Shown here: piece after piece, positions 1 to 10,509 of the stretch
How the letters are laid out: the number at the start of each line of letters is the position of its first letter
Numbering within the stretch: position 1 is the first letter of the stretch
DNA from: Triatoma infestans
Lineage: Eukaryota; Arthropoda; Insecta; Hemiptera; Reduviidae
DNA length: 64,000 nucleotides
Direction: 5' to 3'
NCBI GenBank assembly: GCA_011037195.1
Contig: JAAEAF010006545.1
Location: 18,296-82,295, forward strand
Notes under the pieces: model-generated
What the model was told of the DNA's origin: nothing
Database searches by the model: none
What the model saw: the letters and a program-made list of their open reading frames with translations, nothing else
Position numbers and translations under genes: made by a program

Positions 1-115
1 GATAGGCAAGCCAAAGCCAGAGCTCTGTTTGTAGCAGCACTTAGGTGGCAAAGTCGACATCTAGGCAGGCTAGAGTTATTCGACGTTCCATATCTTCGAC
101 TGAAGCCACGGGATT
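1..115 (+). CDS. Possible C-terminal end of a host gene (partial)
   Basis: From the first base a frame runs 38 codons to a TAA at 113-115 and reads ...ALFVAALRWQSRHLGRLELF... It is GC-richer than the flanking DNA and lacks the runs of K, N, I and F typical of chance frames here. An AT-rich, UTR-like stretch follows, with AATAAA-like sequence near 390-400. I do not recognise the protein. It could be the last exon of a gene lying outside the window, or a mobile-element tail. Confidence 0.33.
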
Positions 116-1579
116 AAGGTTACTGTACACTTTATTTTTAGAAGTTTATTATTATTCATTCTTGTGTTTATGAGAAACATGAGCCTGACGTCTTAGCAAT
201 ATCGTCAATATTTGGGTCTACATTCGAAAGGCAAACTTTCATTTTCTCGTCAATGCATTGAAGAATTCCTCTCATTTTACACTTAATTATGTGAGGGTAG
301 AAAATTTTAATTCACCTAAATATGATGTTGAAAAATTGTAGTAAAATGTTTAAAGCTTTTTGCAGATATTGACACATATTTTCTTGTATAGAAATAAAAA
401 AAAAAGGCTTCAACATAAAGTTCCGTATGTTTAATCATCAAACGGGGAACAGTGGATATCCATAATGAAATGGTATAATAGAGTACTTATATTTATTTAT
501 AGATCTGGGCGCATATTTGTCTGGAATACCACGGGTCACATCTTTTGAGAAACTACTCTCCATCATCATGAATTCTTGACATGAAAATGAGTTTTACACT
601 TTTTCTCATATCAATAAGAGAAACGTTTAAATTTCAGAGCATATAACTCTGGACACCCTATATAGTGCGCTGCTACAATTATTTATAGGATTTTAAATGC
701 GCCCCTTCAAAAAGTTTGAGAACCACTATGCTAGAAGATAGTTTGAAGTATCACTTTTGATCTGCTGTTTGGATTTTTTTTTTTCAGCTAGTGATTTCAG
801 ATTTTCAGACTTTTCACACGCTGATTATGAAGTTCGTGAACCTGCGCCGTATAGGTAGTAGGTACCATTCTATACTTTGCACTAAATTCCGTATTCAATT
901 AAAACAGAAAAATACTATGCAGCTTGTTGCGTAATATCGATCAGCGAAATGATTTCTCAATTCCCGGTATCATCCCAGGCAGTAAACACTTTGAAATGCT
1001 TCAGGAATAATTATATTATTTAAAGCGACAATCATTATTAACACCAATTTTACTACAAATGCTTTTTAATTACACTATTTTGTAAGCACTAACAATTTTT
1101 GTACAGGTGGTTGTTATATAATTCTACGCACTTGACCTTCTTTTTAATATTACGTCAGGATTTCATCCTGGATACAAATACAGGATACAGATAGTGTCAG
1201 AATGTCATTAGTAAGCAAATCAATAAGAAGAAGAAACAAGTTTGACCAGATAAAAAATCCCTTATCAGCACTGAAGTGATAAAGAAATAAATTCTAGTCT
1301 AATAGAGAAATATTTTCATTGATAAATTACTATTATTAATTATAATATAAACATACTACAACAAGCATTTTACAGTATTTATATCGTGATTAGAATAGGG
1401 CGTAGAGCGGCATACAAAGACTTCCAGCAAGCAAACTATGAACACTGTTGGTTATTTTACGATGTACTGTTGCCGTATGAATCTACCAACTACATGTGGA
1501 GCAACTAAACGATTGATAAGAATTCCAATTTTGAAGCCAATGTGTCACATTAGACTTGATGGCTGTAGCTCAAAAACGA
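116..1579. other. Non-coding AT-rich stretch
   Basis: About 1.4 kb with no convincing reading frame, repeat arm or domain. The first 300 bases may be the 3' UTR of the candidate exon at 1-115. Confidence 0.5.
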
Positions 1580-2390
1580 TTTACCTAATCAATACAAAAC
1601 TTTGGCTTCTTTTCAACATAGTCCCCAGCAAGCAACATTTATACACTTGTCCCATCGTTCTTCTAATTTGTGCGTGCCTCTAGCATAAAATTCTCGAAGC
1701 CACTTTTGCACCTGATTTTTAACTTCTTCATTCGCTTGAAAAACGTTTCCTATGTAAAGCCGCTTAAAGGGGTCAAAACAAATGGAAGTCCGATGGGGCG
1801 AGGTCGGGGCTGAAAGGGGATGTGGAAGGATCGTTCTTTTCACCTGTTGACTCATGTGAATCCTGATTTCTTTGTGGGCGTCCATAAGTTGTCTTGGAAT
1901 CCATCTCGCACAAGTTTTCTTGGACTGCATTTTATTGTGAATAATGTTATGGACAGTTGCATTCTCCATCATTCGCTTACACTTCTTCAGCTATCAGTTC
2001 GTCAGTAATAACGCCTGTTGCACTGAGTTAACGCGTTAATGCGAAATTCGAGGGAGAATACAACTTCAACTGATCGTCCACTTCGTTGCTCGTCACAGAC
2101 ACTTACACGGCCACTTTTAAACTGTTCTACACATTTGTAAACGTTCAACCAATTATTTCCGTACACTTTCAACATTCTTTCGTGGATTTCACTGTTTGAT
2201 ACCCTCTACAACTAAAAATCTAATCATGTGTGTTGTTCTTCCTGAGGTGCAATGCTCGAAACGGACTCGCCATTGTTAATTGAATACATTTGAGGTTATG
2301 GTTACCAAATACTCTCAATCAGCTGATGAGAAACTAAATACAAGGATGCCAACTTGACCCACTGAAACTATTGTATTGATTAAACAAACC
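1580..2390 (-). mobile_element. Degenerate mariner-type (Tc1/mariner) transposon
   Basis: A decayed transposase on the minus strand lies between inverted ends. TAATCAATACAA at 1586-1597 matches the reverse complement of 2371-2382, and the similarity continues imperfectly on both sides, so the real ends are probably near 1580 and 2390. At about 0.8 kb it is shorter than the usual ~1.3 kb mariner, because the middle of the transposase is missing. I could not fix the TA target duplication. Confidence 0.72.
1600..2273 (-). pseudogene. mariner transposase pseudogene
   Basis: Cut-and-paste DDD transposase remnant. From an ATG at 2273 going down, the DNA-binding region shows EIHERMLKVYG, VYKCVEQFKSGR and DEQRSGRS, all typical of mariner. 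The next block reads VHNIIHNKMQSKKTCARWIP. It then jumps to the C-terminal third, where PDLAPSDFHLF (holding the last catalytic D) and WLREFYARGTHKLEERWDKC are readable in shifted frames. The segment carrying the first two catalytic aspartates is absent. There are at least three frameshifts or stops, so this cannot be active. Confidence 0.75.
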
Positions 2391-2626
2391 ATTTCTGCAC
2401 TACAGCGATTTGTCTCGTTACTTATTGAATGATCCTCGTAACTTATCCAGATTGATATAAAAAAATCGTAAAATACAATAAGAAATATAAAAGAAATGAT
2501 CTTAAATTGAAACTAAATAAAATTCTTATATAGAATAATAAAAATAATATATTTGTTGTGGTGGTTGGTTCCGCAGAGCTGGAAAGCATCAGAGACATTT
2601 TCCGTGGTAGCCTGCTTCATTTTGTG

Positions 2627-2669
2627 GTCATCGACCGGTTTCGGGCGTTCGCCCATCTTCAGGATGCGC
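2627..2669 (-). ncRNA. Hammerhead ribozyme motif (core intact)
   Basis: On the minus strand: CATC, CTGAAGA, one extra T, the hairpin GGGC-GAAC-GCCC, GAAA, CCG, GTC, then GATG. Conserved hammerhead residues CUGANGA, GAAA and the NUH triplet GUC are all present. CAUC pairs with GAUG as stem I. Stem III would be the self-complementary ACCGGU with no loop, as expected for hammerheads thought to work as dimers. The predicted cut is between 2633 and 2632. The single unpaired base between CUGAAGA and stem II departs from the textbook fold. Confidence 0.6.
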
Positions 2670-2785
2670 TTTTCAGACAGTGTGCCAACACAGACTCGTA
2701 CAGAGACTTAGTGGTGAAACTAGTACAGGAGTTAGTGTGAAACTAAGTCTCTGTACGAGTCTGTGTTGTCACACTGTCTGAAAAA

Positions 2786-2826
2786 GCGCATCTGGAAGAT
2801 GGGCGAACGCGAAACCTGTCGATGAT
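2786..2826 (+). ncRNA. Degenerate hammerhead motif (right arm of copy 1)
   Basis: Mirror of the left-arm motif. The CUGA box reads CTGGAAGA, with an extra G, and stem II has lost CCC so that GGGCGAACGC runs straight into GAAA. GAAA, CCTGTC and GATGATC remain. Probably inactive. Confidence 0.5.
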
Positions 2827-3239
2827 CACAAAATGAAGCAGGCTACCACGGAAAATGTCTCTGATGAAAAAATAATATATTAAGAAATAAACAAATGTAT
2901 TGTGGATTAAACTAAATTAAGTTAAAAATTAAGACAATTTAAAAATTAATACTTTTTATATTATTTTAATATTTTAATTAAAAATTAATTAATATTTGTA
3001 GTGAATAAACTATTCACAATAAAGACTAGTTTAAAAACATTCTAATAAAAATGAAAATGTCATTTTCAAAATGTGTTTATGATTTTGTGAAATATTGTAA
3101 TTTATGTCAAATAATAGCTTGTCAATATAATTTTGATGTATTGCGTTGCATAATAGAATAAGAAGTAAAAATATGATTTATGTCTTCTAATAGTATCAGT
3201 GTCGTTACAAAGATAACAGTTATTATTTTGATTTCATTT

Positions 3240-3385
3240 AAATATAACATTTCCGAAGGTTAAGGAACCAGAGTATGATATTCCCATGATTTGGGAAGGC
3301 GGTTAAGCCTACTGGGTGAATGGACACGCATCAGTCCCCTAATTGAGATTGTTCATAGTGCAATAAACAAATAATAATAATAATA
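3240..3385 (+). repeat. Possible LINE tail with (AAT)n
   Basis: A less AT-rich block ends in GTGCAATAAACAAATAATAATAATAATAAAA, here cited as a 3'-end-like run with an AATAAA signal and triplet tail. That pattern fits the 3' end of a non-LTR retrotransposon on the plus strand. No coding domain precedes it, so this is weakly supported. Confidence 0.25.
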
Positions 3386-4115
3386 AAAAAAGAAAAGAAT
3401 TAAATACATGCTTACTCTTCTTCCATCTTTCAGAAATCATTAAAATTCAGCAAACGGCAAATATTATTTTTTTTTTTCTATAAGTGAATTTTATTAAATT
3501 ATATACACTTGATAATTATAAAGATAGAAAAGCCAACATTGTAAAATGTTTACCCAGAGATGGTCAGCTGTATGTGTGTGTGTGTATTGCAAAGAATGGA
3601 GAGATAAAGATAATATGGGATGATATTGTGGAGTTGCAAGACTCACATAAAGGTACATTAGTTTCAGAACTAGTACGTGCCCTCCTATTATAGCACACAC
3701 ATATATCGAGGGTGGCAAGAAGAAGATGATGGACCAACCTATCATAAATATATGTGTGTGGTTTGTAAAATTCCCACTTGAAGTGAAATTCCTTTTATTA
3801 CAATCTCTAGTTCACTATAAAAATGCAAATACTGTAATATGAATACATTTGAAACGTTTCTATAGCTACAGAATAAAAACAGGATTTTAAATATCTATAT
3901 AAAACTAAGTACTATTTGTATTTGTATACTCACTATTTGAACAATTATTTTACTTAACAAAAAATTTGTAATTTTTTTTATTTTTATTTAAATACATTAC
4001 TGACTAGCACATGAATTAAAATTGCAATTATTAAACTAATTATGTGTTAATTAGAATATAATTACAAATTTTTATCAGAGATATTTTCCGTGATAGCCGC
4101 CTGCTACTTTTGGTG

Positions 4116-4159
4116 GTCATCGACCCGATTGCTGGCGTTCACCCATCATCAGGATGATT
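4116..4159 (-). ncRNA. Degenerate hammerhead motif (left arm of copy 2)
   Basis: Minus strand: ATCATC, CTGATGA, T, GGGTGAACGCC, then CAGCAATC where GAAA should be, then GGGTC and GATGA. Stem I, the CUGAUGA box and GUC are kept, but the GAAA box is lost. Probably inactive. Confidence 0.48.
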
Positions 4160-4280
4160 TTGTCAAAAAAGTGGATAACATAGGCTTGCACAGACCAAAC
4201 TCAGTTAATATACTTCAATAGAGAGTGTATTTACTGAATTTTGCTTAGTGCAAGTCAAGGTTATCACACTGTTTTGACAA

Positions 4281-4326
4281 AATCATCCTGACGAAGGGCG
4301 AACGCCTGAACCGCGGTCGATGATCA
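4281..4326 (+). ncRNA. Hammerhead-like motif with GAAC in place of GAAA
   Basis: ATCATC, CTGACGA, A, GGGC-GAAC-GCCT, GAAC, CGCGGTC, GATGAT. Stem I is six perfect pairs (AUCAUC with GAUGAU), the longest in the family. CUGACGA and GUC are intact. One base change turns GAAA into GAAC, which should remove the A15.1-U16.1 pair. Confidence 0.5.
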
Positions 4327-4649
4327 TTCAGGCTACCTCGGAAAATATCTCTCGATGTTTTCCAGCTCTGCAAAACTAACCACAACAATAATTTTTTATC
4401 TTTGATTCATGGGATCTAGAAATCTAACATTTAATTACCGTCTCTACTCCCTAAGTGCAATTTTGAATATAAGTTTTTGATATTCTAATAAATTCTCTCA
4501 TTCAGCTATAATGACCATCTCGACCACGTCTATTTCGCCATACCTCCCCATTGCTGTCTGAACTAACTCATTAGTCCACTTTTGTGAAGAAAGGAACATA
4601 TTTTAGTAAGGTATAAACGAATAAACCAGATGAAAAAAGTATTACCATT

Positions 4650-5045
4650 TCCTATCTCTCTCCAACTACTCACTCAAATATTGCACGCCCATTTTGTGTC
4701 ACATGGAAGCTGACAAAATCCAATATATAAAAGTCACCATTTTGCTTTTTGATGAACCAAAAGCTTCCTGTCGACTTCACAGTGATAAAGTGGTGTATCT
4801 CAAGTATAAGCTTCCAACGATTTTTCGTATTGTAAGTTATTTTGTCTAAACACACTCCCTCTTCACTCACTAACACACTCTCTCTCTCGCTTTGTGCGCC
4901 CACACACATATACATAGGTAGAAACACCCCATAGACTCACAAACATTTTAGAAAATAAGAATTCTAAAAAATCAATATTTCCGGTGAAATTTCAAAATAT
5001 AATATTGCAATACTTCCTCTTAGAGAGACCTGCAGAAAAAATAAT
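4650..5045 (+). repeat. Old fragment of the ~1 kb repeat family H
   Basis: Diverged 3'-side piece of the family seen intact at 5463-6460. It shares the CA-rich microsatellite zone (4898-4915), ATATTTCCGGTGAAA near 4976-4990 and TTGCAATACTTCCTCTTA near 5005-5022. No coding content. Confidence 0.38.
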
Positions 5046-5462
5046 AGATGATTTATGAAATCATTACTAATAACCTTGGAATGCCCTGACGCTAGCGTTC
5101 GAATTAGAAGTAATATTTTAAATATTGTATTTAATAGTTCTTTTAAATGTCCGTCTATATAATTTAGTAATAAGTGGTATGTTTTCTGCACATTTATTCT
5201 CGCCATTGATTCGGCATTATCGATTTTCAATATGTTTGTTGGCAAATTTTATTCATTATTTTCCTTCCATACATAGCTAAAAATAAACGGTTCCAGCATC
5301 ATAGAATGTGATGAAGAAAATAAATTTCTACTTATATCTATACTGATTTAACATTCATTTCTATTTCAGTATTGAAAACTGCAAAAAAAAAAAAACCCTT
5401 TGTGAGCAAGGTTAGAATTAGATAGCGTTAACCATGCCATTATGGCGGCGTAAGGGAAAAAA

Positions 5463-6460
5463 TCTGGTGTGAAACACTCACACAACTTTCTCGTACTCCT
5501 GTTCTCAAAATTATAATTGACAAAGGTTATAGTTTGTGTACCAAATGAAAGTCGTCGAAAACTGAAAAAACTGTTCAGTAAAAGCGCACTTCCGGCTTAC
5601 TAATTTTCTTAAAACCTGGAATTTTGGCTATCTATTTATTTCTAATAAATTTTGTTTGGATGATAGAATTGTATAATCAACTATGATACCACTTTAGAGG
5701 AAGCTGTAACCCCCCACCCCTCCCCTAGAAGTGCCTTAAATGAATTTTGCCAGAGAAATGTTTTAAATAAAAGATGTAGATCATTCCATGTTTAGTTTAT
5801 ATACAATATTTCAAGAAATGCGTCGAAGCCATTTTTGAGAAAATCGCGAAAAAGTGAAAAAATTATTTATTAAAGTGTTAAGACAAACGCACTTCCGGTT
5901 ATCCGATTTTTTCAAACTCGGAATTTCATTAACATATTATATTCTAATTAATATTGTTTAGATGACAGAATTGTCCAATAAACTGAAATTGAAGTTAAGA
6001 TGAAAACCTAACCCCATCCCTCCCCCAGAAGTGCTCTTAAATGAATTTTTCCGGAGAAATGTTTCAAATAAAAGTTGTAGCTGTTTTTGTATGCGTAGTA
6101 GATATGCCAAGTTTAAAGAAAATCGTTGGAGCCATTTTTGAGAAAATCGCAAAAACGTAAAAAAAAGCAACTAGCAAAGTGGTACTTCCGGTTGAGGAAT
6201 TTTGACAGATAACGTACCGTCAGATCCCATGGTGATACCTACACTGAATATCAAGTTTCAACTTTCTACGGTTCTTCGTTTTTGAGCTATGCTGTTCACA
6301 TACACACACACACAGACACACAAACACACACACAGACCATTTGCTAAAAACCACTTTTTTGGGCTCAGGGGACCTCAAAACGGATATTTCCGGTGAAAAC
6401 TCGATATCGAAAATTTGACATGATTACAATACTTCCTCTTACTAGGAGTAAGAGAAAGTA
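5463..6460 (+). repeat. Family H repeat, full-length copy (plus orientation)
   Basis: Starts TCTGGTGTGAAACACTCACA and ends in a long hairpin, ACTTCCTCTTACTAGGAGTA followed by AGAGAAAGTA. Inside are about two tandem subunits of ~300 bp. Each opens with CACTTCCGG (5585, 5890, 6183) and holds a C-rich block such as CCCCCCACCCCTCCCC and a TTTTTGAGAAAATCGC box. A (CA)n tract sits at 6297-6340. There is no transposase. The 5' TC, internal tandem units, microsatellite and 3' hairpin resemble non-autonomous Helitron/Helentron-derived elements, but that class is my inference. At least ten copies or pieces occur in the window. Confidence 0.7.
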
Positions 6461-6763
6461 AAATATTCTTTGTCGTTCCTTGATTATCAATTTATCAAAA
6501 GCATTAAACAACAATTAAAGTAATAAATCTTTATAAATCTTCAATGACATTAAGAAAAGGGTTATCCTGCAAACCTGTCGGTAAGGTGTTTTGTTTTTTA
6601 TAAAAAAATTAGCCCAAAGATTTAGCGCACAATATTTTTCTTTGGAAGTGGTAGTACACAGTCAGGGTTTAGCGAAGAAACAAAAGAGGCAAACCTTAGA
6701 TCATCACACTTAGTTCCACCTGGAAATATCTTCACCTTTTACCGCATAATACATAAGAGAGCC

Positions 6764-7852
6764 GGTGGAGATCCCTTTTAAATTTTTTTGTTAAAAAGTG
6801 CTTTAATATACCCAGAAATACGCCGGATGAGATGGTATATTTAGAGACTAATTTAGCTCCAACGTTCTTGTACTCATTGAAAGTGTATTTAAATTATAAT
6901 AAAGTGATGTTTAAATCTACCAACTTCTACGATACCCCAAAATTCTCACCCAAGAAATAATTAATAGAAAAATATTTTGGTATAAAAACTGGAAAATACT
7001 CTGTAGTAGCTGTAATATTAATATGATGGATTTTTTTTAAATGATGACATAAAAACATCCAGTGTAATAAACACATTAAATGATTATGTAATTAATGAGC
7101 ACAAATTAATTTAATTATTTTCAGCAGTGCAAGGTATACTCTGTATGAGGAATTGGAACCCGATAACAACTTTGTTTAAAGTAGCAAGTTAGATGCGAAT
7201 ACTATTGGCAAAATGAGGGGCGAACTGCTGTATCTATACAAATATACCTTCACTGAGCAGGTCAAATTGTGCTCATTGTGTAATAGGAATGAAATCGAGG
7301 ACGTCTATCACTTTCTTGCTATTTGCCCTGTTCTAAAAGTGTATCGTCGAAAGTATTTGAAGGAGAATATGCTAACTGAAGATGAGTTTAAGGCATATTT
7401 AAACGGAAAAGACTGGTCCAGCTTGGTAAATTATTGTAAGGTAGCTTGGAATTATAGATACTTTTTTGATACAACAGTTTAATTATTAGAATATGGATTG
7501 AGGTATTTCCGAAATTTCTTCTTTTACTTTTTATTCTTATTCTTATATTATCATTCTTTTTAATTTAACAAGGCTTGGTACATTTCAGATTAATGGAGTA
7601 ATGATTTGTTTTTCTTCTTTTTGTTTGGTTGTAATTCTAATATTTAGGATTTTTTATTTTCAATTATATTTTTTTGTCTTCAAAGTGTATTTCCAGTGCG
7701 GAAAAGTTTAGTTTGTATAAGTTCAAGGCGACCCCTCAGACAGTCAGTGGACCATGAGCATTCATTCGTCTTAAAACAAAAGAGATTTATTTATTTTTTT
7801 GTATATTTGATTGTATGTTCCTAATAAAGACAATTTTATTATTATTATTACT
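6764..7852 (+). mobile_element. 5'-truncated non-LTR retrotransposon (LINE)
   Basis: The insertion is bounded by a 13 bp target duplication, ACATAAGAGAGCC, at 6751-6763 and 7853-7865, and ends in an (ATT)n tail, both typical of LINE insertion. Only the last part of ORF2 survives. It resembles the larger minus-strand LINE at 17550-21351: both share the phrase EDEFKxYL after the zinc motif and a triplet tail. Confidence 0.75.
7125..7482 (+). pseudogene. LINE ORF2 C-terminus with zinc-knuckle
   Basis: Reads ARYTLYEELEPDNNFV, a stop, then GKMRGELLYLYKYTFTEQVK and CSLCNRNEIEDVYHFLAICP. The C-x2-C-x8-H-x4-C spacing is the cysteine-rich motif found at the C-terminus of many LINE ORF2 proteins. The frame from the ATG at 7213 gives 89 residues to the stop at 7482. 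Upstream, to 6764, other coding scraps (FWYKNWK, NTLNDYVINEHK) appear in several frames. Confidence 0.65.
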
Positions 7853-7865
7853 ACATAAGAGAGCC

Positions 7866-8749
7866 ATAATATATAATAGATCTTTGAGGTCATAGGAGAT
7901 TCAGCTTTGTATCCATTCCAAGATACATTTCTTGAAAAACAAGCCACTTACTAGCATTCTGAGTTTCAGTTTCCAAGAAAACTTTTAACTACAGTCGGCT
8001 ATTAATTTCGAAATGAAATTAATAACAGCTGGTGTCCTTTCTCTTCGCTGGTATTTAGAGAGGAGAGTATTCAGTTATTTCTATAAAAAAAAAAAAAAAA
8101 AAAAAATTAATAATTTACAAACATAATATTTTGTTTGTGATAAATGTACAAACCGTCAAAAGCAACGGTATTTTACCGTATTTATAGATTGTTAAGCGAA
8201 CGATCTGAATCTATCTTCACACTTTTTTTACTTCACATCAGCCGTCCACCTCAATCCGTTAAGTTTATAGCCACTAATAACCACGTATTTTAAACTTAAA
8301 AATACCGTTTAATTCCATGTTTTTTTCTATAAAAAAAAAAAAATATGAGGAGATATTAATAAAATTTATTTAACCATATTTTAGTGTTTTAATATAAAAT
8401 AATAAATAAGGATTTTACAGTAAATATTTAAATATATTTCCATTACGGCGTTTAATAAGCGTTTATTTTTAATCAATAAAATTCTAATCTTAGTTTTATA
8501 ACTGTATGAGAACTTGAAGCAGTCTAGTAACGGTCATGATTAACATTTATTAATTGAATTAATTTTTATTAATTTTAATGAATTTCATATTATTTAATTC
8601 TAGTTCTATTAATTGTCCAATATAAAATGGTCTTGATACGTATAATGTTCTATAAAACAAATTTGCGATAATTTGATTCCTGCACTCATATGGGATATTA
8701 AGTTTTTTAATAATAAAGTGACCATTTCAAATTTTAATAATTAAAAATA
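7866..8749. other. Non-coding, very AT-rich
   Basis: Contains poly-A runs at 8086-8106 and 8331-8342. No gene or repeat arm recognised. Confidence 0.5.
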
Positions 8750-9680
8750 ATTTGGTGCTATTTTTCTTGGATCGTAATCATTTATTTATTTCAAAATATT
8801 ATTATATATACAGTTTTTACATGGAGTTTCAGTTTGTATATAACCTCCTAGCTATTTACATTAATAAGGATGAAAAGTTAAACAAACTAAACAGTTATAT
8901 TAAGGGGAAAAAAATGGCAAAAACCCTAAGCAATACAAACTTCCTTTATATGAGCATGTTTCTCACCCTGCGATGCCTGTAATCAACTCCAACGTTATAG
9001 TCCCCTATGTGCCTGCAAAGCGTGTTATTACTAAGACTAGTAAAGGCAAAAAACTTTTCAGTTGCGAGGAAAATACATTCTTCTACTTTGTCCATTTTGC
9101 AATACTCGTGCAAATCATGAATTCCTGTGTACCGTGGCGAGTTCGTTGCTAGCCTTAAAAAAACTTGTTTTGCATTATCTGCAAGCCATCGATATTAGTT
9201 CTGCAGGTAATACTCCAGCAGGGGCATGCATACAATAGCATGGGTTTGACAACTACCTTATATAGTAACAGCTTGTTACTTGGGGTCAGTTTAGACTCTC
9301 TGCAGAGTAGCGGAAATAGTGCTCGGATCGCCGCCTTGCCTTTGTTAATATGTTCCTTTACGAGAGGCATAAAGGTAGTTTTACGGTCGAGAGTGACACC
9401 TAGATAGCGAACGGGGCTAGACCAAGGCACTGTCTGACCTTGGAAGTGTACTTTTTTCCTAAGCGGGGGTCTACGCTTGGAAAATAAGATAGCTTCGGTT
9501 TTGCTGTTATTAATTTTAATTTTCCATTTATCGCAATATCTGCTGATGCAGACCATTGCTTCTGACAATCTGAACGCGATTGTGTCAATTCTCCATGATC
9601 AAGAATAGAGAGCAACGTTGTCAGCATAATTTTTTCTTGGATAAACTCTTGTATGTCTGGGAAGTAGCTTACCTTATTAT
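8750..9680 (-). mobile_element. Jockey-type LINE fragment
   Basis: Minus-strand remnant of a reverse transcriptase. Reading down from 9670: a YADN box (altered YADD) with VALYS, then WKIKINNSKTEAILFSKR, VRYLGVTLDRKTTF, SKLTPSNKLLLYKVVVKPML, a frameshift near 9157, then RLATNSPRYTGIHDLHEY. This order (catalytic box, KTEAI, YLGV.LD, LYK..I.P, NAPxY) is the Jockey-group arrangement. The main open piece is 137 codons (9155-9568). The 3' UTR runs to an A-rich end near 8750. The fingers and first palm motifs are absent. Confidence 0.78.
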
Positions 9681-9689
9681 CTTGACGTT

Positions 9690-10434
9690 TCCCAAGGGCT
9701 CTACCAGATATTCATAGACTGCCAGACTTTCCAAACATTCTCAAGCTTTAAACTATAAAGTGCGCGGAAATATCATATACATTTAAACATTAATAACGTA
9801 GTAAACAAATTGTCATTTCAGCAGTGTTACTCGCAGAGTTTCCAAACAAAAATTTACAAGGAAATTAAAGATCAAGTGCAATTTGTAATTACACTGGGCT
9901 AAAAGATGCGAACCATATGTACAACCAGCACTCTATTATCAACGGAATCCAATCTTTTTTTTCTTTTTTTTAAATAAAATTAGCTATGTTACCAATTTTG
10001 CGTGCCTCTATTCTACGGTTCCCCTTCAACGCTTTCACTGCTCTTCCAAACACTCAACTTATTAGAGAAGATGTGATCAATTACTTAGGTTACCTAAGGC
10101 AGTTCCATCTCATCTTATAAATACAAGCAATCTCACCTGCATTTTTTTTTTTAATATATACACTATAACATTCATTACCCAAGGCCAAACAACTAAGCCC
10201 AACTTTGTTATTACAAACAGTGCTAAACATCTATACTGTTAAAAACTTACCGTTCACAAATCTTAATCACTTTATTACAAGGGTTCAGTGCAACCCACTA
10301 ATTCACAGTTCTGATCTTTCAATACTTTACTTCAGTACTGAACTCAGTCCGAAGGAAGTACCAAAAGATTTTTGGACCAGAGATTTTTGTTTTAGATAAT
10401 TCTTAAATTTGAAAATGGAATAAAAAGTGGCTTC
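9690..10434. other. No feature recognised
   Basis: AT-rich sequence with short T tracts and nothing that reads as a domain. Confidence 0.45.
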
Positions 10435-10500
10435 ATATAGCCTTGCGATTAGCGGATTCGCCTTTGTACAAGCGATCGGAGTACGATTACCATCGTATGC
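10435..10500 (+). repeat. tRNA-like SINE head (degenerate)
   Basis: TTGCGATTAGCGGATTCGCC followed by GAGTACGATTACC resembles an A box/B box pair at tRNA-like spacing, close to the SINE at 55546-55795 (GCTAGCGCACTCGCC and GGTTCGATTCC). The B box is mutated. There is no clear body or tail. Confidence 0.33.
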
Positions 10501-10509
10501 ATTATAAAA

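Larger units (their letters stand above)
2553..2867. mobile_element. Foldback element with inverted hammerhead motifs, family 1, copy 1
   Basis: Two arms of about 150 bp are inverted copies meeting near 2720, so a transcript would fold into one long hairpin. The left end has an extra ~30 bases (GTTGGTTCCGCAGAGCTGGA) not mirrored on the right; other copies of the family share this asymmetry. A 13 bp direct repeat, AAAAATAATATAT, flanks the element at 2540-2552 and 2868-2880 and is read as the target duplication. Each arm carries a hammerhead-like core, in opposite orientations. No coding capacity. Confidence 0.72.
4074..4389. mobile_element. Foldback element with inverted hammerhead motifs, family 1, copy 2
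   Basis: Same family as 2553-2867 in the opposite orientation. The short end (ATCAGAGATATTTTCC) is on the left, and the long end (CCAGCTCTGCAAAACTAACC) is on the right. A 7 bp repeat, AATTTTT at 4067-4073 and 4390-4396, is the likely target duplication. The loop holds a short pair of its own (GCTTGCACAGACCAAA against TTTTGCTTAGTGCAAG). Confidence 0.68.

Noticed and set aside
5463..6460. Firm classification of family H as a Helitron
   Set aside because: The 5' TC and 3' hairpin fit, but I see no clear CTRR end, no A-T target rule and no Rep/helicase, so the class is left open.
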